In this document: one piece after another, positions 13,701-26,090 of the stretch
Layout: every line of letters starts with the position of its first letter
Position numbering within the stretch: position 1 is the first letter of the stretch
DNA from: Trogon surrucura
Taxonomy: Eukaryota; Chordata; Aves; Trogoniformes; Trogonidae
Assembly (NCBI GenBank): GCA_020746105.1
Contig: CM036626.1
Span: 12,914,001 to 12,978,000, forward strand
Direction: 5' to 3'
Length of the DNA: 64,000 nt
The notes under the pieces: generated by a model
The model's database searches: none
The model's input: only the letters and a program-made list of their open reading frames with translations
Told to the model about the DNA's origin: nothing
Translations under genes and position numbers: made by a program

Positions 13701-15550
13701 ACCAAATCTCTTACTCATAAGAGCAGAAGGAACACTGACGCAACCAAGTTGAGAAAAATACTGGTATAACCAGGCTAAAAGCACTTAATTCAACAACATC
13801 CTACTCCTGGTAAGGGTTATATTTATAACTTAGTACTTATTTGTAACAAAACGTCCTATTTCAAAGCAGACCCTTCCTACAAATGATCTCAAAACAGCTC
13901 TGAAACAAATTCCTCCCCAAAACACTCTCAGCTTTGGGCCCCTGTCCCGCATAACTATCCCTACACGAATGCTCTCATTAGATGATGTGCCGATTTAAAA
14001 GGACTGGCACCTTATGTAAATGGATGTTACTGCTTTTAATTGCAGCCATAATTATGGGAGTGCCTCACAACTGAGTAAGGCTACATTAAGCAAACTTACT
14101 GGAAACTTCGCAAACTGCTCCGCAACATATTGGATGAGCACCAGGAATTCTACAACCGGTATTTATTCAGTCCCATCTTCAGCTCTCTGCACAGCACTCC
14201 AAAATCAACAGATCCTACATAGGATCACTCCGAGTTGTACTCAGCTTTGTGTGCTTTTGACTCTTGCTAACTAGTTTCTCTTCAACATTTAGCAATCTAA
14301 AATGTTTAATTCAAAATTAATGTTTTAAAAGATTTAAAAATCCTAAGGAGTCCTCAAGTTTCTTCAACATTAATTTTCTTTTTCCCCTCTTCACACTCCC
14401 CAGAGCCATACCAGCCCAACAGGACCTGCTACAGAGTCAACACAGAGCCAGGCTACAAGATGTTGAGAACGAGGAGTGAGAGTAGTGTCCATTTCAGCAG
14501 CCCCCTGGCACAGCCAACAAACCACTGCTCGTCAAAGACATCCCGCAAGTGACCCCAGGAAAAAATGAAGGGGTTTCAGTTCAGCCACGGGCAAGAAGTG
14601 CCCCAACACCACACTTCAACAGCTCAGTTGGTGTCCCCCCTCTTAGTCCAGGTGGTTTGGAAACCACCAACCTTACTGAAATCCATTTTCATCCCCTGGG
14701 TTGGAGTTGGAGCAGCTGCCTGCTGTAACGCTGGCAGAAGCAAAGCACTGGCTGCAAACAAGAGCAATCCTCTGATCCAGCGGGCAGGAGCCACGGCCAC
14801 TTGACACCCAGCGACACCCCATCTTCTACAGCACCAGGCAGCCCAGGGTGCCAGGCCAAGGATCCCCAGCCCCACAAACAGACCTGCATACAACGGCTCT
14901 GCTTCTCCCTCCATCTCCGCTTCCCTGTCCTGCAGGAGAGCTCAGCAAGGTGCCAGTTTTATCTTCCAGCCTACCTAACACAATGCTCCTGGAAAGGAGG
15001 GGAAAACACCCAAACACTGCCAAGGCCGAGCCTACGTTCAAAAGTTTTGGTGCACTTGCGTCACAGCTGTCATCCCGCATTACACAAAGTGCCTCAGGAA
15101 CACACCAGACCCCCCAATCCCCAGGGAGAGGCAGCCCTTTGCTAGGAAGGCTGCAACGAGCCAGCAACTGAATCTCAGAGGGGCAGATAAAAAAGACGCA
15201 GATTAAGTGTTTTTATGGTGTTGCCATCAGGACTCGGGGAAGAACAACCAACTGGTTGGATCACCACTCGCCAAAACCCCGATTTTACAGCCAATGAAAA
15301 TCATCAGCGCTTGGAGCTATGTAAATATACCTCCGCACAGAGACTTTCAGAGAAAAAAATAAATAAAAGAAATCTCTCCCAGCAAAGCGATTTCCAAAAA
15401 TAGCTCGGCCAGCAAGCCGCCCCTGGCACGCTGCGATTCCCTCTTTCCACGCCACATCTCCCAAACCTTCCCCAGCCTCGGGCTGTTTGTTCCCAAGCGA
15501 TTCCCACCTCCCGAGCCTTCCCGCGCTGCCCTTACTGACTTCTTGGGGAA
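10788..15550. other. Intergenic DNA between the CR1 and the orphan CpG island
   Basis: No recognisable gene. The strip at 11,640-11,960 is richer in CpG than its surroundings but shows no splice-bounded coding exon I can identify. A short C8/A-rich patch lies at 13,394-13,445. A minus-strand ATG frame of 96 codons at 14,624-14,914 encodes two hydrophobic stretches but has no family resemblance and no supporting context. Confidence 0.45.
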
Positions 15551-15569
15551 AATTCACACCGGGGCGTCC

Positions 15570-16110
15570 CAGAACACACCGCCTTCCCCTTGCAACCTGC
15601 CCCCTCCCACCGCTCCCCCCCCGAAACGCGGGGGACTCTCCGCCGCGGGCACCCCCGGGTGGGGCGGGCAGAGGCTGCTCCCACCCGCTCCGGGGAGGCC
15701 GAGGATCCTACCTCGGCAGCGCCGGCCCTGCGGGCACCCGCCGCGGCGGCGGCAGCCCCACATCTGCGGCGGCCCCACAGCTCCGGCGGAGAACGGCCCG
15801 GCCCGGCGGTGCGGGGCCGAACCGCTGGGCGCGGCGGTGGCGGGAGGCGGCCGGTGTCGGCGGCCGCGGGTCCCCGCGGGGCGGAGCGGCGGAGACCGGC
15901 CCCGGGCAGCCCCCGCCCCGCCGGGAAGGGTGCGGGGAGGAATCCCGGGCTCGTCTCTGGCGGGGCCGCACCCCCGTCGCCCGCCCGCCCCGGAGCCCGG
16001 CCCCTCCGCCGGCAGCGCGGGCACCGGCGGCTGCCGAGGCGAGGAGGGTCCCCGCCGCCCTTCGCTCGGTGGCTGCCGGCTCCCTCCTGGGACTCCAGCC
16101 TTCCCTCCGC
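15570..16110. promoter_or_regulatory. Orphan CpG island, candidate promoter
   Basis: About 540 bases of very high GC content with dense CpG, comparable to the islands of the known genes in this window but with no gene assigned. On the minus strand a good splice donor (CTGCCGAG|GTAGGATCC, near 15,713) would end a leader exon within the island, so transcription towards PFKFB4 is one option. The open frames across it are long only because stop codons are rare in such GC-rich DNA; none resembles a known protein. It may be a distant first exon of PFKFB4, a non-coding RNA promoter, or the start of a gene I do not recognise. Confidence 0.55.
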
Positions 16111-16149
16111 TTTCTACCCCGGGTTAACTTTTTCTTTTGTTTAAATGAA

Positions 16150-19100
16150 CCACATTTTTAGAATCTCGGCTAAACAGGGGAGGTGGAGGAGCTGTAGCCA
16201 TTTTGCAGACCTGAAGGCGAATGCAGCCAGCCACTGGTAGAAGACAGAGGTCGAGAATCCCCAGAGAAAAGTGTTTTAATTTGGCCAAGCCCCGGAGCAG
16301 CCGTGCAGGATCCACAGGTGACCCCAGCACAGCCCCGGGGGCCGAGCAGGACACAGCCCACCCCTGTCCCCAGGCCAGGCAGTGGATCATCGGGCTAGGA
16401 TCCATCCTGCAGTGAGCTGAGGGGTCCCAGGAGAAGCAAATCTGGGCCAGCGCAGCCTGTAAGCACTCCTGCAGTACAGCCGCCTACCTTCCTTGTGCTG
16501 GAGCTTTTCCCTGCCCTGAGGATCCCTGAGGACAATTTGGCAGCATAAGCTTGGTGACAACAGTCCTCTAGTTCCTTACACTGTCCTTGTGGCAATATTT
16601 AAGTGTGCACGTTATCTTGTTCAAGTAGTGACTGATTAGTTTTGTGGCTTGGCTTCATTAACAGCCTTGTCATTTTATTAGATTGTCCATTTGAGATAGG
16701 TGTGGAATAAACGGGTAGGCATGAAAGCTTTGGAGTTCTGTTATCTCACAGTACTGTGAGAGCACTAAGTACTTACTTGGAGTAAGGATCCAGAGCAGCA
16801 CTGTGCTCAGGAGAGCCTGGTTATCTGTCCTTCAGCACATTTGGCCTGCAGAGATGGGCAAGCAAGTTTTGGGAGGTGGAAGCATCACTACTAACAAAAG
16901 AGGGGCCAAACAGAAAATGTAGAAAGCTTAAGGAAGCACCAATCTGAAACTGCTTAATAGTGAAAAATCTGAATAATTTCACTTTAAGATTAAAAAGGTA
17001 GACAAAAGTAACTGAATTAAGGTTTTTAGTTTTCACTTAAAGTTCACATGCAAAACTTTCTTTACCTTGGCAGGATGTCTTTTCACCTACCTACACATCT
17101 TTGTTCTGCTTCCCAGGCTTTCTCCAAGTGATATAAAGCCCCAGTTTGTTATTCAGGCAGCCGGTTTCAGATCTGCACTGGTAACACAAGCACCGTAACT
17201 ACACTGGCTTCAGCTGGGGATCATCAGATGCTTTAGAACTTTAGCTAACAAAGTATAGCTTCTTAAATGTTAATCACTTACAGAATTTAAGCCACACGAA
17301 AGAAAGTTGGGGCATTTTTGTGGGGTTTTTTTTTTTTGTAAACAGGGAGTATTGCATGCTTATCTCCAGGTGATGATGCCTCCTGTAATGAGGAAACAGT
17401 GGCTGAGGTCAGTACCATGCCTGGTGCTCGGTATCACTTCCTTGAAATGCATGTGCAGTGACTCAGAATGAGGATGAGTTACTTTGGGCTGAGAGTCCGA
17501 ATCCCTACCACTCCTCCACTCTGAGGCTGTATGAGAAGAGTGGTAACCCCTGCAGAAACCCCTCTGGAAATCTGACTTTTTAGGGTTTTTTTAAGGAACC
17601 AGCAGCAAGTAGGGGAGGAAAAAAGTTTTGCTGATGATGTAATGCTAAGGAACAACCTTCTGTTCTTTTGGGGAACCATCAAAGTAAAGTCCAGCTCCTT
17701 GTGCGTGCCCTAGGAAGCTGAACAGCTTCCTGAGGTGCCACAGGGCACGTGTTGGGCTCTGAGGAGATGGAAGCTGTCTGTGTCCACCTTGTGGACAATA
17801 CATAATCCTCATTAACTCCCTCTGATTTCATCTGAAGTATTAATAATTCATTTGCTCCATTTTCTTAAGAAGCTCAAGTGATTTTACGTAATTGTGGCCT
17901 TTTCTGCATTACCAGGCTTTGTTGCCCACTGTTGACACCATGAAGGTGGGGCATGGTACATGCACACAGTCACCAGTGCTGTTCCAAGGCAGAGCATTTA
18001 CTGCTGGCACAGATGGCATACCTCAAAACTCAATTTACTTAACTCCAGGTTTGGTACATGACTCCCTCCATCTTGGAGCAAGGGCTACTTGCTGGAGAGT
18101 TTCTCCATAAGAAATGTCCTGTGACTGTGAGCCCTTGGAATAGGGGAGAGGCCCTTGGTCTTGTCTGCTCAGCCTTTGAAACATTTCAGTCATGAATTCT
18201 GAGCTAAGTGAAACCTTATCCCCATGTTCTCTTAAGAAAGTTAAAAAAGAGTTATGCAGCTTACATGAACCAACATGAGCAGCAGGTAGCGAAGCACAGC
18301 CATAACCAGAAATTTTGACTCCTCTTTTGGCAGAAAGTCCCAAGTACCAGTTGCAAAGACAGCCTGCCATAATCTGAAACAGACTGATGAACTCCCCACT
18401 GCAAACTAGGCAGGGCTCCCATATTTTCCTGTAGTGCTTTTTGCCTTCTGCTTAACCATGTTTATCCTCCTCTGCAGCTTTTTCTTCAAAGTGGAAAGGC
18501 AAACCTTAACCCTTGGCCCTCGTGACACTCCCTCCTGTTGTCTGTGATCGGGCTTGTCCCTTCTTGTCTCAGACAGTTTGGCATTGCGCAGCCTGCTGCG
18601 CTCCCAGAAAAGCTGTACTGCAGGATACAAAGTTTGCAGAAGACTTAAGTGTTCTTAAAAGCAAAACATGTTAAAGCACTGATAAACCAGTACAGGTATT
18701 CATAGCAAGAATTGTTAGAAGTCTTGGGTTTCACTCAAGATCTGCGCAGCCAACCACTGATGAGGTTGCTGAGATTTTGTCCAAACTAGGGAGGTGTAGT
18801 TAATTAGACAAGTGGAACCAGGAAGAAAATAACAGAAAAAATAAATTAATCCAAGAAGTTATTTGCATTTAGGAGGACTTGGTAGGAGAGAGTTCAAGGT
18901 AAGTACTCAACAAAGTTTCTGCCTAGAATATTTGGTTCGAGCTTGTGCTCAGACAGAGCAAGAAGGGTCATCCCTTAGGAAAATGTTTGACTTAGTCTTG
19001 TGTCTTTCTCGAAAATAGTTAAATCAGAAACATTTGCACATTTATGAACCTTGGAAAAGCTTTCGCCTTAAATGTGCTTTTGTGGCTCAAAGATCTACCG

Positions 19101-19520
19101 CCCAGCATGTATTTCCACCCTGAGACTGAAGAGAACACCACAAAAATTCAGCTGCTTGGCAAGGGAAAGCTTTAACATGAGCTAATAATTTATCTCTGGA
19201 TAGTAATAACAAAGACAGGTAAATCAATGAGATTTTTGTAACTATCTCCATTAGATTGTGGTCAATTTCCTCAGTTTCTTTGGGTGGTTTAAGCTGTTGA
19301 GTCCTTTGTTAATTTTCTTGGAAATTGGGCAAATTCAGGACTCCATTGCATTGAATTGAGCCAGTTAACACAACTCTCACTTAAGAATATTTTACCACCT
19401 TTACCCAGATAAATTGTAAGCATGCAGGAGAAGGACAAAAAGCAAGAGCATAAACTGGTGAACTGACTAGCAAAAGTTAGTACAATGCAATTATTCACAT
19501 AGTGACACTGCTCCTCATTT
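16150..19520. other. Intergenic DNA, nothing recognised
   Basis: Ordinary AT-moderate sequence with short T and A runs. No open frame here has a family signature on either strand, and I see no RNA gene or mobile element. Confidence 0.45.
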
Positions 19521-19529
19521 TTCCTTTCT

Positions 19530-20118
19530 CTGAGCTATTTTATTTTTTTGAGGTTAGAAAAAAAACTTGAACCAGTTTAATGAAAAAGAAAATACTACTA
19601 ACAGCAACAATGAAAATGTTGAAGTATATGCAAAAGTACACAAATATATTGGAAGATACAAATTAATATGTTGATACAGAACCCCCACCTTCCAGATAGC
19701 AATGAAGTCCCAAGCAGAAAAGTCTCAGACAGGACTCAGCAGCAGATGGGAATGCCCAGGCCCAGACAGTCCAAAAAAAACCCCCCAAATCCACAAAAAC
19801 CAGAAAAGGAAGCCTTGGAGCAGCTCTTACCTGGAGAAGACAACCTGTCTACACAAAGACCATTCCTCTGCAGCACAGGGAGAGATGAAGAACAACCAGC
19901 CCACAAAAACCTCCCCAGCTCAGCAGCAGTGGAGAGCCCATGGCTCTCTTCAGGGCCCTTTTATACTGAGCACCATGGGAAGGGACGCTGTGATTGGCCC
20001 ACTCGGGTCACCTTCACCATCCTCTCCTCCCCATGGGCACAGCTGCCTCCACTCCCCTGCTGTGACTGACACCTGTGCTGGGAGCCCCAGGGAACTTTTA
20101 TCCTCTCAAACCAGGACA
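19530..20118 (-). mobile_element. LTR-like element of an avian endogenous retrovirus
   Basis: Read on the minus strand, the segment begins TGTCCTGGTTTGAG, which resembles the 5' end I associate with avian ERV LTRs. It then shows, in LTR order, a CCAAT box (19,993-19,997), a TATAAAA box about 30 bases on (19,959-19,965), a transcribed region with a strong splice donor (CTCCAG|GTAAGA, exon end 19,831) and an ATTAAA polyadenylation signal (19,576-19,581). A 30-codon frame starting at the ATG at 19,941 encodes a short leucine-rich leader-like peptide; it may be fortuitous. No internal retroviral genes are seen, so it is a solo or truncated LTR. The right edge is taken from the TGTCC start; the left edge is approximate. 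Confidence 0.45.
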
Positions 20119-20271
20119 ATCCAGCCATTATTCCTTACCATCTGCTCCCATAACTATGTACAACAAAGTTTAAAAAAACGGATAGATTACATTATGCAGT
20201 TTGAACTTAGGCTTTCTTAGCCAGAGTTAAGTTCCCCTGTGGGACACACTGGACATCAACATCCTCCTGCA

Positions 20272-20646
20272 TCACTCACTGAGCATGTGCAAGGCCTTGG
20301 GCAGCTTGTAAAGCTGAGCAGCACGACTGTTATACTTCGCATTGGTATCATTTGTTGTGCATCCATGTTGATGGAAAAAAGCACAAGCATTTGCATTTCC
20401 TCCAACTTGCATGCATCTCAGCTGAAACCAAGACCAACTGGAATCCAGTTCTGTAGATCGAATGAAACTCAAATGAACACCAAGTGATCGATGGGTCCCT
20501 AAACAATCAATACAGAGAAAAACTCCATATGTTATGCTTGCCCAGATGGGGTTCTTTGCTCCACAGTAAAAACATACGTTGTTGGTGGGGACGGAGCGGA
20601 GCCGCTTGACGATGGCGGCAATGTCTTGCTTGCCAGGCTCGCACAT
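20272..20646 (-). pseudogene. ARFGAP3-type retrocopy, zinc-finger part only
   Basis: Minus-strand frame of 124 codons from an ATG ([18 protein letters not shown]) that follows the N-terminus of the Arf GTPase-activating proteins ARFGAP3/ARFGAP2. The ArfGAP zinc finger is collinear and uninterrupted: four cysteines in CX2CX16CX2C (CFYC and CIDC), the catalytic arginine in THRSLGVH, then [20 protein letters not shown] and [19 protein letters not shown] and the NDTNAKYNS block favour ARFGAP3. The similarity stops after AAQLY and 11 unrelated codons lead to a stop, so the coatomer-binding and C-terminal parts of the roughly 500-residue parent are missing. The parent gene has introns inside this region, so this is a processed copy. 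Changes at normally fixed sites (CFDC to CFYC, CSG to CLG) suggest relaxed constraint. The LTR-like element lies about 150 bases downstream on the same strand. Confidence 0.8.
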
Positions 20647-20699
20647 GGAGGCCTTGGGCAGGAACAGCCCCGCAGCTGGGTTTGCTTTAAGGGCCAATT

Positions 20700-23600
20700 G
20701 AATCTAAAAAAAACAGGTGGATCCTTGTCCTGAAACATAGGAACATGTTGAGGTACCCCGAGACTGGAGACTTCAGATGTTTGGGAAGCCTTATGTTGGT
20801 GAGTGGGAATTCTCTTCACAAATCCAGTCAGACCCTAAGAGCTTGCCTGGCCTTTCTCAGGCTCTTTGGAAGGCGGGAATCTTGTTATGTGCATTGCTGG
20901 AGCGTTTGTCTGGCTATTTTTATGCCGCTTGTTTTCTGTACATGCAGCTGTAGTCAAGTGCTGCTTTTCAATCCCAGACAACTGAGATTTTCCATAAACT
21001 TTGACTAAGAAATAACATATCTTTAATCACAGCTCCCCTTCACAACTGGCAGCACGTAAGACAATTATATAAATATTATACTAAGCACATTTTTGGCAAT
21101 CTGCTTGCATTGGTATTGCACTTCTTTCCACTAGTATCTGTGTAGCAGAAGAAATAAATTACATTCTTGGACTGTGATAAAAATGAATATGCTGATGTAT
21201 ATTCCTTCTGTTTCACTTGAGGATTCTTCATCAATCAACTGCCTTGTTATTTTAACTCCTACATCAATTTATCTAGCAAGAACGCAGACTGAGGCATTCT
21301 AAAGATGATCCCATACTCTGTGTTACTGGTAGCTATTTCTATATAAACCTTCATATGTAGAAATAGTTTCTTCTTGCTTAGAAAACAAAGGTAAGGCTTA
21401 CATTGGTAGCTAACAGAAAACCAGCACTCATGCCTTCTAGCAATAACTGAAGAGAAAAAGGTCTCATGACCCTTCTGACCAGCACCCTGAAGAGTAGCTG
21501 CTAGTAGATGGTGGTGGTGGTTCTTCTTGGACTCACCTGGTTTCACACGCTGATGGGGAGAATGCTGCGTTTCCAATGAATTCATTCAATTTGAATGTAA
21601 TTATTGATTCAGCACATTTCTATAAGTAGGTTGTCAAAGCAAACTGAACAAATGTTAGTACGTGAAATAAAAGGCACAATAGGTATTTTTCAACATGAGT
21701 AAATGGATTTCTACAGAAAATCTGCTTCGTCTAATTGATTTTGACAGGGTGGCAGAGGATGAAGGCAGAAAGGAGTAGCTTGGTTTGGGGAGGCATTTCT
21801 GTCCTTGGCCAGTGAATCTAAAGAGTGACTTGTGCCCCAAGAGCTGGTTTATGCAGTCACAGAGAGCAGGTTGGTTTCAGATGACCATACTCAAAGGTCA
21901 CCACCTCCATGATTTTATAACAGAAGAAGATTAAATACAGACCGCCCCTTTTCCCAGCTGCCTCAAAGAGAAAGAAGCAAACACATGCCTCTGGCTTTAG
22001 GCGTATTCTGCTGATGCTTTTCACAGCGCATACTCCGCAGAGTATGTAGGATATTTGTGTTCAGACATCCACTGTGGTTCTGCATCACGCACCGTGACTG
22101 TATATAATATATTCTGGCAAAAGTCAGTCTTACAACAACACTGCACCTGCTGTGCTGGACGCTGCAAGTTATCCGTGTCCTCTTACTCTCTTTACAGATT
22201 TGTTGTTATGGTGAGAAGAGCTGGGCTTCAAATATTGACTGCCTGTTATCTCAGCTGGTGTCTGCTGTGTGCAGGTATTGGTACATATTAAAACAAATAA
22301 GATAGTAAAGAATATATGATTTGCTCTGAGAGCAGGCCAAATCTTAAATTTTTGTAATTGTTTTTTTCCCCAGTTTCAATTCCAGCTTGGCTTGTTTTTG
22401 CCAAAACTAACCCCAAACTCTGCCCAATAGCACACAGGATTACAGGTATTTATGTCTTAATTGGAATTATGACCAGTAATCTGTCAAATCAAATTTTTCC
22501 TTCCCAGAAGAGTTACAGTCAAATGCAGGACAGTTCATGCAAAATATTCTGCTACAACATTTGGTGTTTGCTTTAAGTCTGCATCAGCAGATGAGAGCAC
22601 TGTTTGGAGCACTGTATCGTTTTGTGCTTAACATGTAATTGGAGGAAAATTAGTTTTCAAGGTGTTTGAGGCAGTGTAAGCAAAAGGCTTCATTGGAGTC
22701 AGTTCACAAGACTTTACTCTGACCCTCCTTGGGCTGTCGATAACACTCTGGCTGACTTAATAATGCCAGCACAGAACACTGATTAGACTGTTTGTTTTTT
22801 TTTTTTAAATCCCAGGATGGAAAATAACTAGGAGAGGACTTACTGCCAAATCAGAGGAGCAGAGATGCTGCAAGTAGCATAAGTTGTTCTGCCTCTGACT
22901 GTCCTGACTGCCGCGAAGAAACCAAATCACATGTTTCCCTGACAAAAACTATGGAAGCCCTTGCAACCCACATACCAGAGCTGCCCGAATAGGGCTTGAA
23001 GTGCTAGCAAGAAAAATGCACCCGCATTTTTGTGGTGAAAATCCTGTTCTGGTGCCCAGGCCCACCACTGGCAGATTTTAAAAATTATGAGAAAAAGTAG
23101 GACGAGCTTCCAAATGCAGAGGCATTGCTTGTTTGTACGACCCAAAGCAGGGTCTGCTGTTTGTGTTGGATGCTTAAACACTTGCTGAGAGGCTGCAGAC
23201 TGTGCTTCAGGGTGTACTTTCTTCCCCCCGCCCCCCCCCCCCCCCCTCCAAGTAACTGCTGAAATTGGACTCCATTGAACCAGAGGAATATCCCTGTTAG
23301 TGCTCTGAAACAAGGTACATCGAATCCAGGGCAGCAGCAGAGCCTGCGGCCCCTGAAGACCATTCTGGATCTTTCTTAGATGTTTTTTTCAGACCTTTTC
23401 AGATCTTTCCTAGAAATACCTGAGCAGGAGAGAAGGTACAGAGTGGGTAATTTTCAAAACAAAGCCCAAATCCAAGGAGACTGTAAGGAAGAACCACTTT
23501 CATTTTGGGTAACTGGTAGCTAGAAGATCTTCTGCTCAAGTCAAGTGCTGCTCCAGGTGAGCAGAGGAGACTGAGCTGGGGTTTGGGTACAGGCTCTTAT

Positions 23601-26090
23601 AACCAAGCTGCTGGAAATTATTTCTGTAGGGGTTGGTGTTTCACTTTTCGAACAGTGATCAGACTGTTGCAAGTTTTATTTAACGTATCAATCAGCAGGA
23701 AAGCAATGAGGCCTTGTGCACATCCTTGGTGCTACTGGCATACGTGGGGGGCTGCTTTATTCCAAGCCATGAAACCTCTGTTCCTCTGGGGAGCACCTCG
23801 AGTCTTGCCTCCCCTCCAGCTGCCACGTCTTGTACTGAACTTGTGCTGTGCTGAGGTTGGTCTCGCACACACCAGGAGTTTTGCAGTCACTTCACGCAGC
23901 CTGACATCGGGTCAGTTGAAGGAACGCGGTTTTGCTCACGACTTATCCCCTGTGCTAATTCCCATGCAGGCAGCCCCGTGCTCACTAGTCCAGAAATCCC
24001 AGCTAAAAGCAGGTTTCGGTTCAGATGCTGCCAACACCACCAAGCTGGCAGACCCAGCAGACGTTCAACGCTTCTAAGCGGTCTGTTAGCACAACATGCA
24101 GCGTCGTTCTCGTCTCCGTTCCTTGGAGTCTGATTACATGAAATCCGGTGTCTTGAGACACACTGTAAGAGGCAAGCACTGAGGAATAGCTACAATAAGT
24201 AGGATGAATAAAACAAATCCTCTTACACATTTAAAACTATTATCTGAAGGTGACAAACTGTGTTCATGGCCAAGCTTGCATTAGTTCAACAACAGGAAGG
24301 AGGTTTCCAGCCTCACTTTTGAGACAAGCCGCAGGCCAGCAGCCCGAGGCTGAGTTTCTTGCAGCGCTGCTGCAGCTTCTGAGGGTGTTAGACCCTTCTG
24401 CAGCTCTCCAGAGGCAGCGCCTCATTCCTGTTCCCCACTTCAATGCTTAGCTCAGTTATGGATTCAGATAACATAAATCTCTGTATCCAGCAGAGCCCCA
24501 AACCAGCCCCTAACTATGCACCAGCTACTCAGAAGCTGAACACTTGAAGCCCATTAAATGACTAAAAGCTCCAAGAACACAGCTGTGATACCTTCCAGGT
24601 ATAAAGAGGACTTAAAGTTCATAGTAATATTCTTTACGTGAACAGCAAGGTGAACTTTGCTTTCAATTTCAGCACTTAAGGCAAATATCAGATTCTTTGT
24701 AGCTTGGGAGGAGAACGTTCAAGCATTCATTAAGTTAAATTGCATTCCACATACAAAAAATACGAAGATAGTATTGTTTCCAGCATTTACACCCAACATT
24801 TATCAAGCTATCTCTATCAGAATTAGATTAGATAATTCATTCTGGGCCAAAATCCAATTATAACTAATTCTTTCAAGGCTGCCCACTTGACAAAGAGCTG
24901 GGTAATAACCCAGTATATGTTTCTGAAAGCCATGATGGGGAAATCCAAAGGTCTAATTGTGTCTCCGTTAGTACCTTCTCTCCTTATTCAATGCAATTAA
25001 AAGAAATCAACAAGTCAGCTGAAGTAACTCTCAGAAGTCAAGTGCTGGTTATCACTGGGGTCTGTACAAGTGCTGGTGGTGCTCACAACCCCACATTATC
25101 CTAGGCAGGACATTGGTATTAGTAACAGCTTTTTGAAAGACATTTGTGCCCTGGAGAGAGCATCTTGAAAAACGGGTGTTTGGAAACGTTTTTCCTGGTC
25201 AGAGGGTTTTGTTGCCAAAACCGATGCAAGCGTGTCACCTATACAAGCTCTTCTACTTAATGCTCCTGCACTGCACTAGCACGGCAAACTGGCAGGAGCC
25301 ACCCTGACCCCAGGGGAGAAGAGAAAGAGCATCCCTGCTGAGCTGTTTCCCTTTCTTCTCTCTTTCTTCTCTTCAGAGAAAAAGCAGACATCCTGCTCTG
25401 GCTCTGTTTGGCAATGCCACTAGAAAAAGTGGAGGATTGAAGAAATCCTGCTCCTTTTTCCCCAGGCTTTCCCTGTGTCTAGGGCCACCTCCTCCTGTGC
25501 CTGGCAGAGGCTTCTTCCTACACACTTGCCACTGCTCTTTGCATTTAGGTGAACACAAACTTTAGGCAGCTTTAAGAGCTTGGGTGATGTCTCCTTATCA
25601 TCAGCATCCAGTTAGAAGACAACAAAGACCGTAAAGACATCTCTGCGGGTGTCAGAGGTGCCCAGCTGCAAAGCTTCAGAAATGGGCTCTGGGATGCCCA
25701 ACACCGCAGCCGTCCCTGCTCCTCCCTGCAGAGCCACTCCTGGACACCATCAGATGCAGCACAGCCCTCTTATTGCCTACAGCCACTCAACACAGCTTTA
25801 TTGACTTCTTGGCTCTGGAGTCCCACCACCGATGGCTCTGGCAGTGAAAACAGACAAGTGCTCTTTAGCAATTTCTCCCCTGGCCACACTCTTCTGCCAG
25901 GACGTCATTTTCAAAAATCAGTGTGAGGTCATCACTATGCAGCACACGCATCACAATGACATGTCAGAACATCCCACTGGTACCCCCAGGCAGCTGGCAT
26001 CAGTTGGCTTCTGCTCGCTGACCGGACGAGTCCTGCCCTACCAAGGCAACAACCAGTGCGGAAAACTTTGGCGCAGCTAGAACAAGAGAA
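20700..26090. other. Intergenic DNA between the ARFGAP retrocopy and the HSF gene
   Basis: No recognisable gene or element. It contains a cytosine run listed separately and ordinary unique sequence. The promoter and any 5' untranslated exon of the plus-strand HSF gene should lie in the last part; no TATA box or CpG island stands out there. Confidence 0.4.
23226..23249. repeat. Poly(C) tract
   Basis: A run of about 22 cytosines interrupted by one G; the minus strand is a long G-run able to form quadruplex structures. Such runs are also prone to length errors. Confidence 0.85.

Noticed and set aside
15487..16161. Overlapping 180-220-codon frames on both strands of the CpG island
   Set aside because: All frames are Pro/Arg/Ala/Gly-rich and overlap each other, as expected where AT-rich stop codons are scarce; no domain or splice structure supports any of them.
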